The translations under genes and the position numbers were made by a program. A model generated the notes under the pieces. The model saw only the letters and a list, made by a program, of their open reading frames with translations. It was not told the DNA's origin and did no database searches. Below, in pieces: positions 25,850 through 34,255 of a DNA stretch of 64,000 nt. The DNA comes from Flavobacterium agri. Lineage in GTDB: Bacteria > Bacteroidota > Bacteroidia > Flavobacteriales > Flavobacteriaceae. The stretch spans positions 310,001 through 374,000 of the forward strand of contig NZ_JACBJI010000004.1 of assembly GCF_013401995.1 (NCBI RefSeq), given 5' to 3'. The stretch's first letter is position 1. Each line of letters opens with the position of its first letter.

Positions 25850-28285
25850 TTAGGAGCCGCACATTTCGCAGTCTTCCGGATCGGCATTGCGCGAACGCTC
25901 TACCATGGCACGGAATTCTTCTGCCGACATTTCGCCTTCGGCCTGTACTTCTACGGCGACCGGTTCTGCAACTGGTTCTGCTTTGCCTACGGCCAGTTCG
26001 CCTACGGCTCGGGTCTTGTCGTTGTTGAGCGTGAACTTGATCGCATCTACCGCCGACTTGGTACGCAAATAATACATTCCCGTTTTCAAGCCCGACTGCC
26101 ACGCGTAGAAGTGCATCGAAGTCAATTTCGCATAGGTTGCGCCTTCCATGAACAGGTTAAGCGATTGCGATTGGTCGATGAAATAACCACGTTGACGCGA
26201 CATGTCGAGGATGTCTTTCATAGACATTTCCCAAACGGTCTTGTACAAATCCTTGATGTTTTGCGGGATGCCGTCGATGTTTTGTACCGATCCGTTGTGG
26301 CGCATGATTTCCTGCTTCAAAGATTCGTTCCAGATGCCCAATTCAACAAGGTCTTCGAGCAAGTGCTTGTTCACGACGATGAATTCGCCCGAAAGCGTTC
26401 TTCTCGTGTAAATGTTCGAAGTATACGGTTCGAAAGCTTCGTTGTTTCCGAGGATTTGCGAAGTTGAAGCCGTAGGCATCGGCGCGACCAAAAGCGAGTT
26501 GCGCACGCCGTGTTCCATCACTTCTTTTCTCAACGAAGCCCAATCCCAACGTCCCGAAAGGTCGCTGTCTTTCAATCCCCAAAGGTTGTATTGGAATTCA
26601 CCTTGCGAAATCGGCGAGCCTGCGAAAGTCGAATACGGCCCTTCTTCTTTTGCCATTTCCATAGATGCGGTAACACCTGCGAAATAAAGCGTTTCGAAGA
26701 TTTCCTGGTTCATCTGCTTGGCTTCGTCGCTTGTGAACGGCATGCGCAATTTGATGAACGCATCGGCCAATCCCTGAACGCCCAATCCTACCGGACGGTG
26801 GCGCATGTTCGAGTTCTCGGCCTCAACCAACGGATAATAGTTGCGGTCGATGACTTTGTTGAGGTTTCTTGTAACGCGCTTGGTGACATCGAACAGTTTC
26901 TGGTGGTCGAATTTTCCGTTTTCGACGAACATCGGAAGCGAGATCGAAGCGAGGTTACACACCGCCACCTCGTCTGCAGACGTATATTCGATGATTTCCG
27001 TACACAAGTTGGACGAACGGATCGTACCCAGATTCTTCTGGTTCGACTTGCGGTTCGCCGCGTCTTTGTACAACATATAAGGCAATCCGGTCTCGATTTG
27101 AGATTCGAGGATTTTCTCCCAGATTTCACGAGCTTTTATGGTTTTTCTGCCTTTGCCTTCCGATTCGTATTTGAGGTACAAGGCGTCGAATTCTTCGCTA
27201 TGTACGTCGTACAATCCGGGGCATTCGTTCGGACACATCAACGTCCATGAAGCATCGTCCTGAACGCGTTTCATGAACAAATCCGGAATCCACATGCCAA
27301 GGAACAAATCGCGCGCGCGCATCTCTTCTTTTCCGTGGTTCTTACGAAGCTCGAGGAATTCGAAGATATCGGCATGCCATGGCTCGACGTAGATCGCGAA
27401 CGATCCTTTACGTTTTCCGCCGCCTTGATCGACGTAACGCGCCGTGTCGTTGAACACGCGAAGCATCGGTACGATACCGTTAGAGGTTCCGTTCGTGCCG
27501 CGGATGTAAGAACCCGTAGCGCGTACGTTATGGATAGAAAGACCGATTCCTCCCGCCGATTGCGAGATTTTGGCCGTGTTTTTCAACGTGTCGTAAATAC
27601 CGTCGATCGAGTCGTCTTTCATAGACAAAAGGAAGCAAGACGACATTTGCGGTTTTGGCGTTCCGGCATTGAAAAGCGTAGGAGTTGCGTGCGTGAAGAA
27701 TTTCTTCGACATCAATTCGTACGTCTCAATTGCAGCGTCGATGTCGTTCATGTGGATTCCTACCGAAACGCGCATCAACATGTGCTGCGGACGCTCAACG
27801 ATTTTTCCGTTGATTTTCAATAGATACGAACGCTCAAGTGTCTTGAATCCGAAGTAATCGTAATTGAAGTCGCGGTTGTAGATGATGGCCGAATCGAGTT
27901 TTTCGGCGTTCTCCATAATCGCGGTATGTACTTCGTCCGACAACAAAGGCGCTTCTTGTCCGGTACGCGGATTCACGTAATGGAACATGTCGCTCATGGT
28001 CTCGCTGAACGACTTTTTGGTATTCTTGTGCAGGTTGGAAATCGCGATACGGGCCGCGAGTTGGGCAAAATCAGGGTGAGTGACCGTCATTGACGCCGCG
28101 GTCTCGGCAGCTAGATTGTCGAGTTCAGACGTAGTCACGCCGTCGTAAAGGCCTTCGATCACGCGCATGGCCACTTTTACCGGATCTACAAGGTCGTTTA
28201 GCCCGTAGCACAAAATCTTGATCCTGTCGGTGATTTTGTCAAACATTACCGGCTCTTTCTTGCCGTCTCTTTTAACTACAAACAT
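25850..28285 (-). CDS. nrdA: Ribonucleoside-diphosphate reductase, alpha subunit (class Ia)
   Basis: An 811-residue cytoplasmic catalytic subunit that reduces NDPs to dNDPs. The N-terminal ATP-cone ([20 protein letters not shown]) indicates allosteric activity control. The R1 barrel follows with [24 protein letters not shown] (active-site Cys region), CNLASISL and [20 protein letters not shown]. The C-terminus ends in CEMCGS, the mobile redox Cys pair. A Glu/Ala/Val-rich linker precedes it. It works with NrdB encoded just upstream (135 bases) in the same direction, so nrdB-nrdA form one unit, closed by the terminator at 25805-25830. The 28286-28419 spacer contains a small CCGGAA/TTCCGG hairpin at 28351-28364. 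Confidence 0.97.
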   Translation of the reverse strand: MFVVKRDGKKEPVMFDKITDRIKILCYGLNDLVDPVKVAMRVIEGLYDGVTTSELDNLAAETAASMTVTHPDFAQLAARIAISNLHKNTKKSFSETMSDMFHYVNPRTGQEAPLLSDEVHTAIMENAEKLDSAIIYNRDFNYDYFGFKTLERSYLLKINGKIVERPQHMLMRVSVGIHMNDIDAAIETYELMSKKFFTHATPTLFNAGTPKPQMSSCFLLSMKDDSIDGIYDTLKNTAKISQSAGGIGLSIHNVRATGSYIRGTNGTSNGIVPMLRVFNDTARYVDQGGGKRKGSFAIYVEPWHADIFEFLELRKNHGKEEMRARDLFLGMWIPDLFMKRVQDDASWTLMCPNECPGLYDVHSEEFDALYLKYESEGKGRKTIKAREIWEKILESQIETGLPYMLYKDAANRKSNQKNLGTIRSSNLCTEIIEYTSADEVAVCNLASISLPMFVENGKFDHQKLFDVTKRVTRNLNKVIDRNYYPLVEAENSNMRHRPVGLGVQGLADAFIKLRMPFTSDEAKQMNQEIFETLYFAGVTASMEMAKEEGPYSTFAGSPISQGEFQYNLWGLKDSDLSGRWDWASLRKEVMEHGVRNSLLVAPMPTASTSQILGNNEAFEPYTSNIYTRRTLSGEFIVVNKHLLEDLVELGIWNESLKQEIMRHNGSVQNIDGIPQNIKDLYKTVWEMSMKDILDMSRQRGYFIDQSQSLNLFMEGATYAKLTSMHFYAWQSGLKTGMYYLRTKSAVDAIKFTLNNDKTRAVGELAVGKAEPVAEPVAVEVQAEGEMSAEEFRAMVERSRNADPEDCEMCGS

Positions 28286-28419
28286 AGGTCACACTTTAGA
28301 GATTAATGAATGGTTTTGGTGCGGAAACTCGTTCCGAATTAGTTGGAAATCCGGAATTTTCCGGGCAATTGGTTGGTTATGAGCTTTCCCTCGCGTGAGC
28401 TTCAGGATAGGGATTTTTG

Positions 28420-29397
28420 CTAGAAATCGGCGTCGAAACTGATTTTTTGGGAATCGGTATCGTTGTTCATGACGCCCGCTTTCTGGTATTCCGAAACGCG
28501 CTTCTCGAAGAAGTTCGTCTTGCCCTGAAGCGAGATCATGTCCATGAAATCGAACGGATTCGTGCCGTTGTACTCGCGGTCGCAGCCCAGTTCGACAAGC
28601 AAACGGTCGGCTACGAACTCAAGGTATTGCGTCATAAGCGTCGCGTTCATCCCGATAAGGCTTACCGGAAGCGACTCGGTAATGAATTCGCGTTCGATGT
28701 TCAACGCATCGACGATGATTTCCTTGATGCGCGCTTTCGGCACTTTGTTCACCAAATGGTGGTTGTGTAAGTGTACGGCGAAATCGCAGTGCACGCCTTC
28801 GTCTCTTGAAATCAATTCGTTAGAGAATGTAAGTCCGGGCATCAAGCCGCGTTTTTTAAGCCAGAAAATCGAGCAGAACGCACCCGAGAAGAAAATTCCC
28901 TCGACGGCGGCGAACGCGATCAATCTTTCGGCGAACGAATCGGACTCGATCCAACGCAACGCCCAATCGGCTTTCTTTTTGATTGCGGGAAATACTTCCA
29001 ACGCGGTGAAAAGCTGGTTCTTTTCGGCTTCATCCTTAACATAAGTATCGATCAGAAGCGAATACGTCTCGCTGTGGATGTTTTCCATCATGATTTGGAA
29101 ACCATAGAAAAACTTGGCTTCCGGATATTGCACTTCATTGACGAAGTTTTCGGCGAGGTTTTCGTTCACGATACCATCCGAAGCCGCGAAAAACGCAAGA
29201 ATGTGCTTGATGAAATACTTCTCGTCCGAATTGAGCTTGTTGTTCCAGTCGTTCAAATCCTGGTGCAGGTCGATTTCTTCGGCAGTCCAGAAACTAGCTT
29301 CCATTTTCTTGTACCATTCCCAAATATCGTGGTGCTTGATCGGGAAGATAACGAAGCGGTTTTTGTTTTCTTGGAGTATCGGTTCTATCGCTGCCAT
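28420..29397 (-). CDS. nrdB: Ribonucleoside-diphosphate reductase, beta subunit (class Ia)
   Basis: A 325-residue radical-generating subunit. The sequence resembles the eukaryotic R2 type: [30 protein letters not shown], and [19 protein letters not shown]. Expected ligands are Asp43, Glu105 and His108, with radical Tyr112 present, so this is a tyrosyl-radical, di-iron enzyme and not a Mn/Fe or Tyr-less class. The C-terminal tail (KISFDADF) is the acidic/aromatic peptide used to dock on NrdA. It is the first gene of nrdB-nrdA. The upstream region holds a 16-base palindrome that could be a control site. Confidence 0.97.
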   Translation of the reverse strand: MAAIEPILQENKNRFVIFPIKHHDIWEWYKKMEASFWTAEEIDLHQDLNDWNNKLNSDEKYFIKHILAFFAASDGIVNENLAENFVNEVQYPEAKFFYGFQIMMENIHSETYSLLIDTYVKDEAEKNQLFTALEVFPAIKKKADWALRWIESDSFAERLIAFAAVEGIFFSGAFCSIFWLKKRGLMPGLTFSNELISRDEGVHCDFAVHLHNHHLVNKVPKARIKEIIVDALNIEREFITESLPVSLIGMNATLMTQYLEFVADRLLVELGCDREYNGTNPFDFMDMISLQGKTNFFEKRVSEYQKAGVMNNDTDSQKISFDADF

Positions 29398-29423
29398 TTT
29401 GCTCTTTTTCGTTTGGGGATTTT

Positions 29424-29439
29424 AACAAAAATTTTTGTT
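29424..29439. promoter_or_regulatory. 16-base palindrome upstream of nrdB, candidate operator
   Basis: AACAAAAATTTTTGTT is a perfect palindrome 26 bases before the nrdB ATG. The position suits a repressor site or leader element. It does not look like the usual NrdR box (ACACwATATmTwGTGT), so the regulator is unknown. Confidence 0.4.
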
Positions 29440-29766
29440 TTATCGTGATTACAAAGATTGCCATTTGGGGCGGTTTAAAAAAGTCAAACTTTTCCACAAT
29501 CAGCCGTAGTTTTTAACAAACGACAGTATGCGGAACGTTATTTTTATTAAACGTAATTGCTTGTGAATTAATGGTTTGTAAATTGTTAAATTTCGTAATT
29601 CCCTGTAAAATCAAGGTGGTTTGAAAAGTCTGCGAAATTAGTTTCGTAAAAATCCGGGCCTTCTGAAACGATACGACTTTACACAAAAAGGTTTGAGGAC
29701 TTTTCTTCGTAAAATAGGTGTTCCTTTTTTTGTTTCCTTGTTGTGCGATTTGACCACGATCCGATT
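29440..29766. other. Divergent intergenic region between nrdB and the AHSA1-like gene, no gene seen
   Basis: About 330 AT-rich bases with no credible reading frame. A single near-match to a DnaA box (TTTTCCACA) is at 29490-29498 and small inverted repeats such as CGAAA/TTTCG near 29626-29641. It should contain divergent promoters; only the rightward -7 element is clear. Confidence 0.5.
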
Positions 29767-29774
29767 TACCTTTG
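29767..29774 (+). promoter_or_regulatory. Probable -7 element for the AHSA1-like gene
   Basis: TACCTTTG matches TAnnTTTG and lies 13 bases before the ATG at 29788. TTG triplets occur about 23-26 bases upstream. Confidence 0.5.
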
Positions 29775-29787
29775 GAAAAACAGCAAG

Positions 29788-30219
29788 ATGAGTCAACTCG
29801 AAATAGTAAGCCGACGAGAATTTGCGCATCCGATAAATAAACTGTGGCGCGCCTGGACAAACCCAGAACATCTTAAAGTTTGGTGGGGGCCGAACGGATT
29901 TACCAATACGATCCACAAACACGACCTGCGCGTCGGTGGTACTTGGCGGCTCACCATGCACGGCCCTGAAAAAGGGAATTACGAGAACGAAGCCAGATTT
30001 ACCGTCGTCGAACCCGAAAAGCGCCTCGAATGGGATCGCGTTTCCCAGCCGTTGTTTTATGTAACGGTCGTTTTCGACAAAATAGACGAAGACAAAACGT
30101 CCGTCACGTTCAAAATGAAGTTTTATGAACAAAAGATGTACGACACGATCGTGAAATTCGCTCCCGAAAAAAACGAGGAGAATTTCGACAGGCTCGAATC
30201 GGAACTTGAAAAAATGTAA
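29788..30219 (+). CDS. SRPBCC superfamily protein, AHSA1-like
   Basis: A 143-residue START/Bet v1-like fold protein. The AHSA1 pattern is visible: SRREFAHPINKLWRAWTNPE HLKVWWGPNGF near the start, GGTWRLTMHGP in the middle, EPEKRLEWDRV, and a C-terminal helix (NFDRLESELEKM). Family members bind hydrophobic ligands in a cytoplasmic cavity; no specific substrate can be read. The start at 29788 (MSQLEIVSRR) is chosen because the frame upstream overlaps the -7 element. Confidence 0.88.
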   Translation: MSQLEIVSRREFAHPINKLWRAWTNPEHLKVWWGPNGFTNTIHKHDLRVGGTWRLTMHGPEKGNYENEARFTVVEPEKRLEWDRVSQPLFYVTVVFDKIDEDKTSVTFKMKFYEQKMYDTIVKFAPEKNEENFDRLESELEKM

Positions 30220-30298
30220 AAGCCTTGTCCTGCGTGGTTTTGTACAAACAGTTGATAACTTCCGGCCCGTTTTAAAACGTAAACCGATTCGCGATTGC

Positions 30299-30306
30299 TA
30301 CATTTG
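30299..30306 (+). promoter_or_regulatory. Probable -7 element for the flavin-reductase-like gene
   Basis: TACATTTG, exact TAnnTTTG match, 19 bases before the ATG at 30326. Confidence 0.5.
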
Positions 30307-30325
30307 CCACAAACCTAATTGAAGC

Positions 30326-31204
30326 ATGATCAGTATCGTTCCGGGCGAAATGACGACCCAGAAATTGCACGGTTATTTGCAATCTGCCGTCGGACCGCGC
30401 CCTATTGCGTTCGCGAGTACCGTAGATAAGGACGGAAATCCGAATTTGTCGCCTTTCAGTTTTTTCAACCTGTTCAGTTCGAATCCGCCGGTCTTGATTT
30501 TTTCGCCTTCGAGACGGGTGCGCGACAATACGATAAAGCACACGTTGATCAATGCCGATGCGACGCGCGAAGTGGTCATAAACGTCGTGAATTACGACAT
30601 CGTGCAACAAGCGTCGCTATCGAGTACCGAATATGCCGACGGCGTGAATGAATTCGTGAAATCGGGCCTGACCGCGATCGCTTCAGATTTGGTGAAGCCG
30701 TACCGCGTGGCCGAATCACCCGTGCAGTTCGAGTGTAAGGTCAACGAGATCATCAGCCTCGGAAATGAAGGCGGAGCGGGCAATCTGATCATTTGCGAAG
30801 TGCTCAAGATGCACATCAGCGAAGAGATTCTCGACGAAAACGGGAACATCGACCAACACAAGATCGACTTGGTTTCGCGATTGGGCGCAAATTGGTACTC
30901 GCGCTCGAACATGGGCTTGTTCGAAGTGCCGAAACCGCTCACGACGTTAGGGATAGGTGTTGATGCGATTCCCGAAAAGATTTTGAAAAGCCCGGTTTTC
31001 AATGGCAACGACTTCGGTATGTTAGGAAATGTCGAAGCCTTGCCGACACCCGAGGAAGTCGCTATATTTGTAAAAGAAGATTTCGAGGTCAAAGGCGTGT
31101 TGAGTTCAGACGATGAACAGAAGCAACACGAACTCGCCAAAGAATATATAGATAAGAATGAGGTGCTTTCGGCATGGAAGGTCTTATTAGCCAAAAGAGT
31201 TTAA
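30326..31204 (+). CDS. Flavin reductase-like / FMN-binding split-barrel protein
   Basis: A 292-residue protein. The first ~190 residues fit the flavin reductase-like (RutF/DIM6-NTAB) domain: LQSAVGPRPIAFASTVDKDG NPNLSPFSFFNLFSSNPPVL is the typical flavin-contacting start, followed by SRRVRDNTIKHTLINADATR. The C-terminal ~100 residues (GANWYSRSNMGLFEVPKP, then KEDFEVKGVLSSDDEQKQ) form an extension common in Bacteroidota homologues. It probably binds FMN and uses NAD(P)H to reduce flavin or a linked substrate in the cytoplasm. The partner is unknown. It is followed at 18 bases by the DUF3127 gene and likely co-transcribed with it. Confidence 0.88.
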   Translation: MISIVPGEMTTQKLHGYLQSAVGPRPIAFASTVDKDGNPNLSPFSFFNLFSSNPPVLIFSPSRRVRDNTIKHTLINADATREVVINVVNYDIVQQASLSSTEYADGVNEFVKSGLTAIASDLVKPYRVAESPVQFECKVNEIISLGNEGGAGNLIICEVLKMHISEEILDENGNIDQHKIDLVSRLGANWYSRSNMGLFEVPKPLTTLGIGVDAIPEKILKSPVFNGNDFGMLGNVEALPTPEEVAIFVKEDFEVKGVLSSDDEQKQHELAKEYIDKNEVLSAWKVLLAKRV

Positions 31205-31222
31205 ATTTAAAGAAAAGAAAAG

Positions 31223-31624
31223 ATGGAAGTTACAGGAAAAATCAAAGTCGTAAACCCGACCCAACAGGTGAGCGCCTCGTTCAAGAAAAGAGAATTGGTC
31301 GTCACTACAGATGAGCAATATCCGCAACATATCATGATCGAGTTCACCCAGGACAAAACCGATCTGCTCGACCAATACCGCGCCGGTGAAGACGTAAAAG
31401 TGTCGATCAACCTTCGCGGACGCGAGTGGGTCAGTCCTCAAGGGGAAACGCGTTATTTCAATACGATTCAGGGCTGGAGAATCGAAAGAGTACAGGCTGG
31501 AGCGCCAGAGCAGCAACAGTATCAACAACAGCCGCAGTACCAACAGCCGCAAATGCCGCCGGCCCAATCGTTCGCGCCTGCGCAGAATTTCAACGAGGAA
31601 GAGCACGACGATCTGCCGTTCTAG
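31223..31624 (+). CDS. DUF3127 protein, SSB-like architecture
   Basis: A 133-residue protein. Residues 1-90 are an OB-fold-like DUF3127 domain (MEVTGKIKVVNPTQQVSASF KKRELVV, ending GETRYFNTIQGWRIERV). A Gln/Pro-rich disordered linker (about 95-122) follows, and the protein ends NEEEHDDLPF. That layout of OB-fold, flexible linker and acidic DDLPF tip copies single-stranded DNA binding protein, where the tip recruits repair and replication enzymes. Function of DUF3127 is not established; nucleic acid binding is an inference from fold and tail. The ATG at 31223 follows an AAGAAAAGAAAAG purine stretch. Confidence 0.88.
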   Translation: MEVTGKIKVVNPTQQVSASFKKRELVVTTDEQYPQHIMIEFTQDKTDLLDQYRAGEDVKVSINLRGREWVSPQGETRYFNTIQGWRIERVQAGAPEQQQYQQQPQYQQPQMPPAQSFAPAQNFNEEEHDDLPF

Positions 31625-31646
31625 TCCAAATCCTATAATTATCACG

Positions 31647-31676
31647 ACCCGGCGTTTCAAAAAGGCCGGGTTTTTT
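31647..31676 (+). terminator. Intrinsic terminator between DUF3127 gene and aat
   Basis: ACCCGGC / GCCGGGT stem with an 11-base loop followed by six T. It lies 23 bases after the DUF3127 stop and only 5 bases before the aat ATG at 31682. Confidence 0.85.
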
Positions 31677-31681
31677 GTACG

Positions 31682-32317
31682 ATGTATTTTTTAAGTAAAG
31701 AGCTTATTTTTCCCGATCCCGATGAAGCCGATTACGACGGATTGCTTGCCATTGGCGGAGATTTGTCTACAGAACGGTTGTTGCTGGCTTACCAAAACGG
31801 CATTTTTCCTTGGTTCGACGAAGACGACCCGATTTTGTGGTGGTCGCCCGATCCGCGAATGGTGTTGCTGTTCGACAATCTGGTCGTTTCCAAAAGCATG
31901 AAAAGCATTTTGCGAAAGGGAATTTTCGAAATCACGTTCAATCAAGACTTCGAAGGCGTGATTTCGAACTGCCAAAAGACCGAGCGCAAAGGACAAAGCG
32001 GTACATGGCTCACGGACGAGATGAAAGAAGCCTACCTCGAACTGCATCGTCTGGGTTATGCAAAATCTGTAGAAACCTGGCAAGACGGAGAACTCGTCGG
32101 CGGTTTGTACGGCATCGACCTCGGTCATGTTTTTTGTGGCGAAAGCATGTTCTCTAAAGTTTCGAATGCTTCAAAAGCCGCTTTCATCACGTTGGCCAAG
32201 AAACTCCAATCCGAAAATTATCGTCTTATCGATTGCCAGATCCACAACGACCATTTGGAAAGTTTGGGTTGTTCCGAAATTCCGAGAGCGTTGTTCATTG
32301 CGGCGTTAAAATTGTGA
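31682..32317 (+). CDS. aat: Leucyl/phenylalanyl-tRNA-protein transferase
   Basis: A 211-residue cytoplasmic enzyme that adds Leu or Phe from charged tRNA to N-terminal Arg or Lys of proteins, marking them for ClpS/ClpAP degradation (N-end rule). The family pattern is clear: FPDPDEADYDGLLAIGGDLS, then GIFPWFDEDDPILWWSPDPR, SGTWLTDEMKEAYLELHRLG, GGLYGIDLGHVFCGESMFS and IDCQIHNDHLESLGCSEIPR. Length is normal. The start lies 5 bases after the T run of a strong terminator, so its transcript must come from read-through or a promoter that I cannot recognise. Confidence 0.95.
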   Translation: MYFLSKELIFPDPDEADYDGLLAIGGDLSTERLLLAYQNGIFPWFDEDDPILWWSPDPRMVLLFDNLVVSKSMKSILRKGIFEITFNQDFEGVISNCQKTERKGQSGTWLTDEMKEAYLELHRLGYAKSVETWQDGELVGGLYGIDLGHVFCGESMFSKVSNASKAAFITLAKKLQSENYRLIDCQIHNDHLESLGCSEIPRALFIAALKL

Positions 32318-32366
32318 TTTTTATCGAAAAAATAATTATACCCCTATTTTTTGAAGGGTAAAAATT

Positions 32367-32374
32367 TATATTTG
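32367..32374 (+). promoter_or_regulatory. Probable -7 element for ald
   Basis: TATATTTG matches TAnnTTTG, 23 bases before the ald ATG at 32398. A TTTG at 32350-32353 is spaced 13 bases, shorter than usual. Confidence 0.55.
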
Positions 32375-32397
32375 GTTAAATATTAAATTTTGACCCC

Positions 32398-33489
32398 ATG
32401 AAAATTGGATTGCCAAAAGAAATCAAGAATAATGAGAATCGCGTGGGGCTTATTCCCGCAGGCGTTTATGAATTGGTAAAAAACGGACATTCCGTTTACG
32501 TGCAATCCTCGGCGGGCGTCGGAAGCGGTTTTGTCGATGCCGATTATGCTTCGGTCGGTGCCCAAATCGTACCCGACATAGAAACCGTCTACGATTTGGC
32601 CGAAATGATCGTCAAGGTCAAGGAACCCATTGCTTCAGAATATCCGCTGATCAAACAAGATCAAGTCATTTTTACCTATTTCCACTTCGCCTCGAGCACG
32701 GAACTCACGCGCGCGATGATCGATAGCAAAGCGGTCTGCATCGCCTATGAAACGGTCGAAGACGAAGACGGGACATTGCCGCTTTTGACGCCGATGAGTG
32801 AAGTCGCCGGACGCATGGCAATCCAACAAGGCGCGAAATATCTCGAAAAACCCATTAAAGGACGCGGTGTTTTGCTCGGTGGCGTTCCCGGAGTTCCGCC
32901 CGGAAAAGTACTGGTTCTCGGAGCTGGAGTCGTCGGGTTGCAAGCAGCGAAAATGGCCGCCGGATTGGGCGCTCACGTCACGATCCTCGACATCAACATG
33001 AAACGGCTGCGTCACGTGAACGACATCATGCCGAGCCACGTCGTGACCGAATATTCGAGCGAATACAACATCAAACGCCATATCAAGAACCACGATCTGA
33101 TTATCGGCGGCGTACTCGTAAAAGGCGGGAAAGCGCCCAAACTCATCACGCGCGACATGCTCAAGGAAATGCGCCCCGGAACGGTCATGGTCGATGTGGC
33201 CGTAGACCAAGGCGGTTGTTTCGAGACCACGCGCGCCACGACACACGAAAATCCGACGTACATCATAGACGACATCGTGCACTATTGCGTCGCAAACATG
33301 CCCGGAGCCGTGCCGTATACGTCGACTTTGGCGCTTACGAACGTGACGTTGCCTTATGTTCTGAAGCTTGCGAATCTCGGATACGAGGAGGCTTGCGCGA
33401 AAAACAACGATTTGGCGAAAGGTCTCAACATCGTGAAAGGGGAAATCGTTTACGACGAGATCAAGGAGTTTTTCGAGGATAAGGTTTAG
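32398..33489 (+). CDS. ald: Alanine dehydrogenase
   Basis: A 363-residue NAD-dependent enzyme interconverting L-alanine and pyruvate plus ammonia in the cytoplasm. Recognised by MKIGLPKEIKNNENRVGLIP (includes the substrate Arg), a conserved Lys/His region QVIFTYFHFASSTELTRAMI, the Rossmann motif VLVLGAGVVGLQAAKMAAGL, then DVAVDQGGCFETTRATTHEN PTY and NMPGAVPYTSTLALTNVTLP, which separates Ald from the related transhydrogenase alpha subunit. Length is normal. It may supply pyruvate from alanine or assimilate ammonium; direction depends on conditions. It is followed by a 130-base structured repeat. Confidence 0.97.
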   Translation: MKIGLPKEIKNNENRVGLIPAGVYELVKNGHSVYVQSSAGVGSGFVDADYASVGAQIVPDIETVYDLAEMIVKVKEPIASEYPLIKQDQVIFTYFHFASSTELTRAMIDSKAVCIAYETVEDEDGTLPLLTPMSEVAGRMAIQQGAKYLEKPIKGRGVLLGGVPGVPPGKVLVLGAGVVGLQAAKMAAGLGAHVTILDINMKRLRHVNDIMPSHVVTEYSSEYNIKRHIKNHDLIIGGVLVKGGKAPKLITRDMLKEMRPGTVMVDVAVDQGGCFETTRATTHENPTYIIDDIVHYCVANMPGAVPYTSTLALTNVTLPYVLKLANLGYEEACAKNNDLAKGLNIVKGEIVYDEIKEFFEDKV

Positions 33490-33498
33490 GAGCTTTTT

Positions 33499-33628
33499 CC
33501 AGCTGTGCGCTATTAGTCCTCGGTCTCAAGCCAGGTTTTTGTAAAATTAGCGATGGCTTCCGCTGGTCGCCGCGCCAATTTTCAAAAAGCCAAGTCTTGA
33601 ACCCTGTGGGCTAACCGCTTCCATCTGG
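33499..33628. repeat. 130-base imperfect inverted repeat after ald
   Basis: Nested inverted segments fold the whole stretch on itself: CCAG (33499) with CTGG (33625-33628), GCGCTATTAGTCC with GGGCTAACCGC (33608-33618), TCAAG with CTTGA, and GGTTTTTGTAAAATT with AATTTTCAAAAAGCC around a central loop. It begins 10 bases after the ald stop. It carries no credible gene. From general memory of flavobacterial genomes the ends resemble a recurrent intergenic element, but I cannot verify copies here. Confidence 0.6.
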
Positions 33629-33706
33629 GCTAGACAATCGTTTGAGGCACGGATTTTGTTGCGATGGCACGAAAAATCCTATATTCGGGAACAAACTCTA
33701 CTTCTG

Positions 33707-34255
33707 TTGAAATCGGCAAAACTTTCAGGATCCACAAAAAATCTCACTTACCTTTTGATGCTCACGGGTTTCTGTGCTTATGCGCAACCTGTCGATACTG
33801 AAGGTACATCTGCGCGTACCGTCAAAGATTCGGTAATCCAATTCATTGAAATAACAGGCACGGTCGAAGATTTGGGCCCGGTTCACAATGCGCACGTATT
33901 CGAAATCGGGAAAAGCAACGGTACAAAAACCGACAAAGACGGGAAATATGCCATCCGCATCCCGCTCGAACATTTTAAAGATACCGTTCGCCTACAGTTC
34001 GAAATTAGCGGGACGGTGCCTGTAGAAAGAATCGTTTCACCCACTACTAAAAGCCTCAAAGTCCGTCTTAATGAGAGAAGAACGAAAACGCGTACCAAGT
34101 GGGTTTTTACGACCGAAATGCAAAAACCCGACGTAGGTGAGATCGTTTTGTACTCGCTTGAGAAAATCATCCATATCGTAAAAAACGCCAAACGCGATAA
34201 GAATGATGACGAACCAAAACCAAGGGAAGTCCGTTCTAAAACACCGCGCTTCTAA
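33707..34255 (+). CDS. Exported protein with carboxypeptidase-regulatory-like domain, function unknown
   Basis: About 182 residues if translation begins at TTG 33707, which gives MKSAKLSGSTKNLTYLLMLT and a signal peptide ending FCAYAQ. No ATG stands in a suitable place; a TTG at 33656 would add 17 residues, and the only ATG is inside the hydrophobic core, so the start is uncertain. Residues ~45-125 (ITGTVEDLGPVHNAHVFEIG, then KTDKDGKYAIRIPLE) resemble the beta-sandwich of CarboxypepD-regulatory domains. The C-terminal third is basic and charged (NERRTKTRTKWVFTTEM, KRDKNDDEPKPREV). It overlaps the convergent yhhQ stop by 4 bases (CTAA). The role is unknown; envelope location is an inference. 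Confidence 0.6.
   Translation: MKSAKLSGSTKNLTYLLMLTGFCAYAQPVDTEGTSARTVKDSVIQFIEITGTVEDLGPVHNAHVFEIGKSNGTKTDKDGKYAIRIPLEHFKDTVRLQFEISGTVPVERIVSPTTKSLKVRLNERRTKTRTKWVFTTEMQKPDVGEIVLYSLEKIIHIVKNAKRDKNDDEPKPREVRSKTPRF

Noticed and set aside
29513..29860. 115-codon leftward frame in the nrdB/AHSA1 gap
   Set aside because: Overlaps the AHSA1-like gene start and promoter, and shows no coding character.
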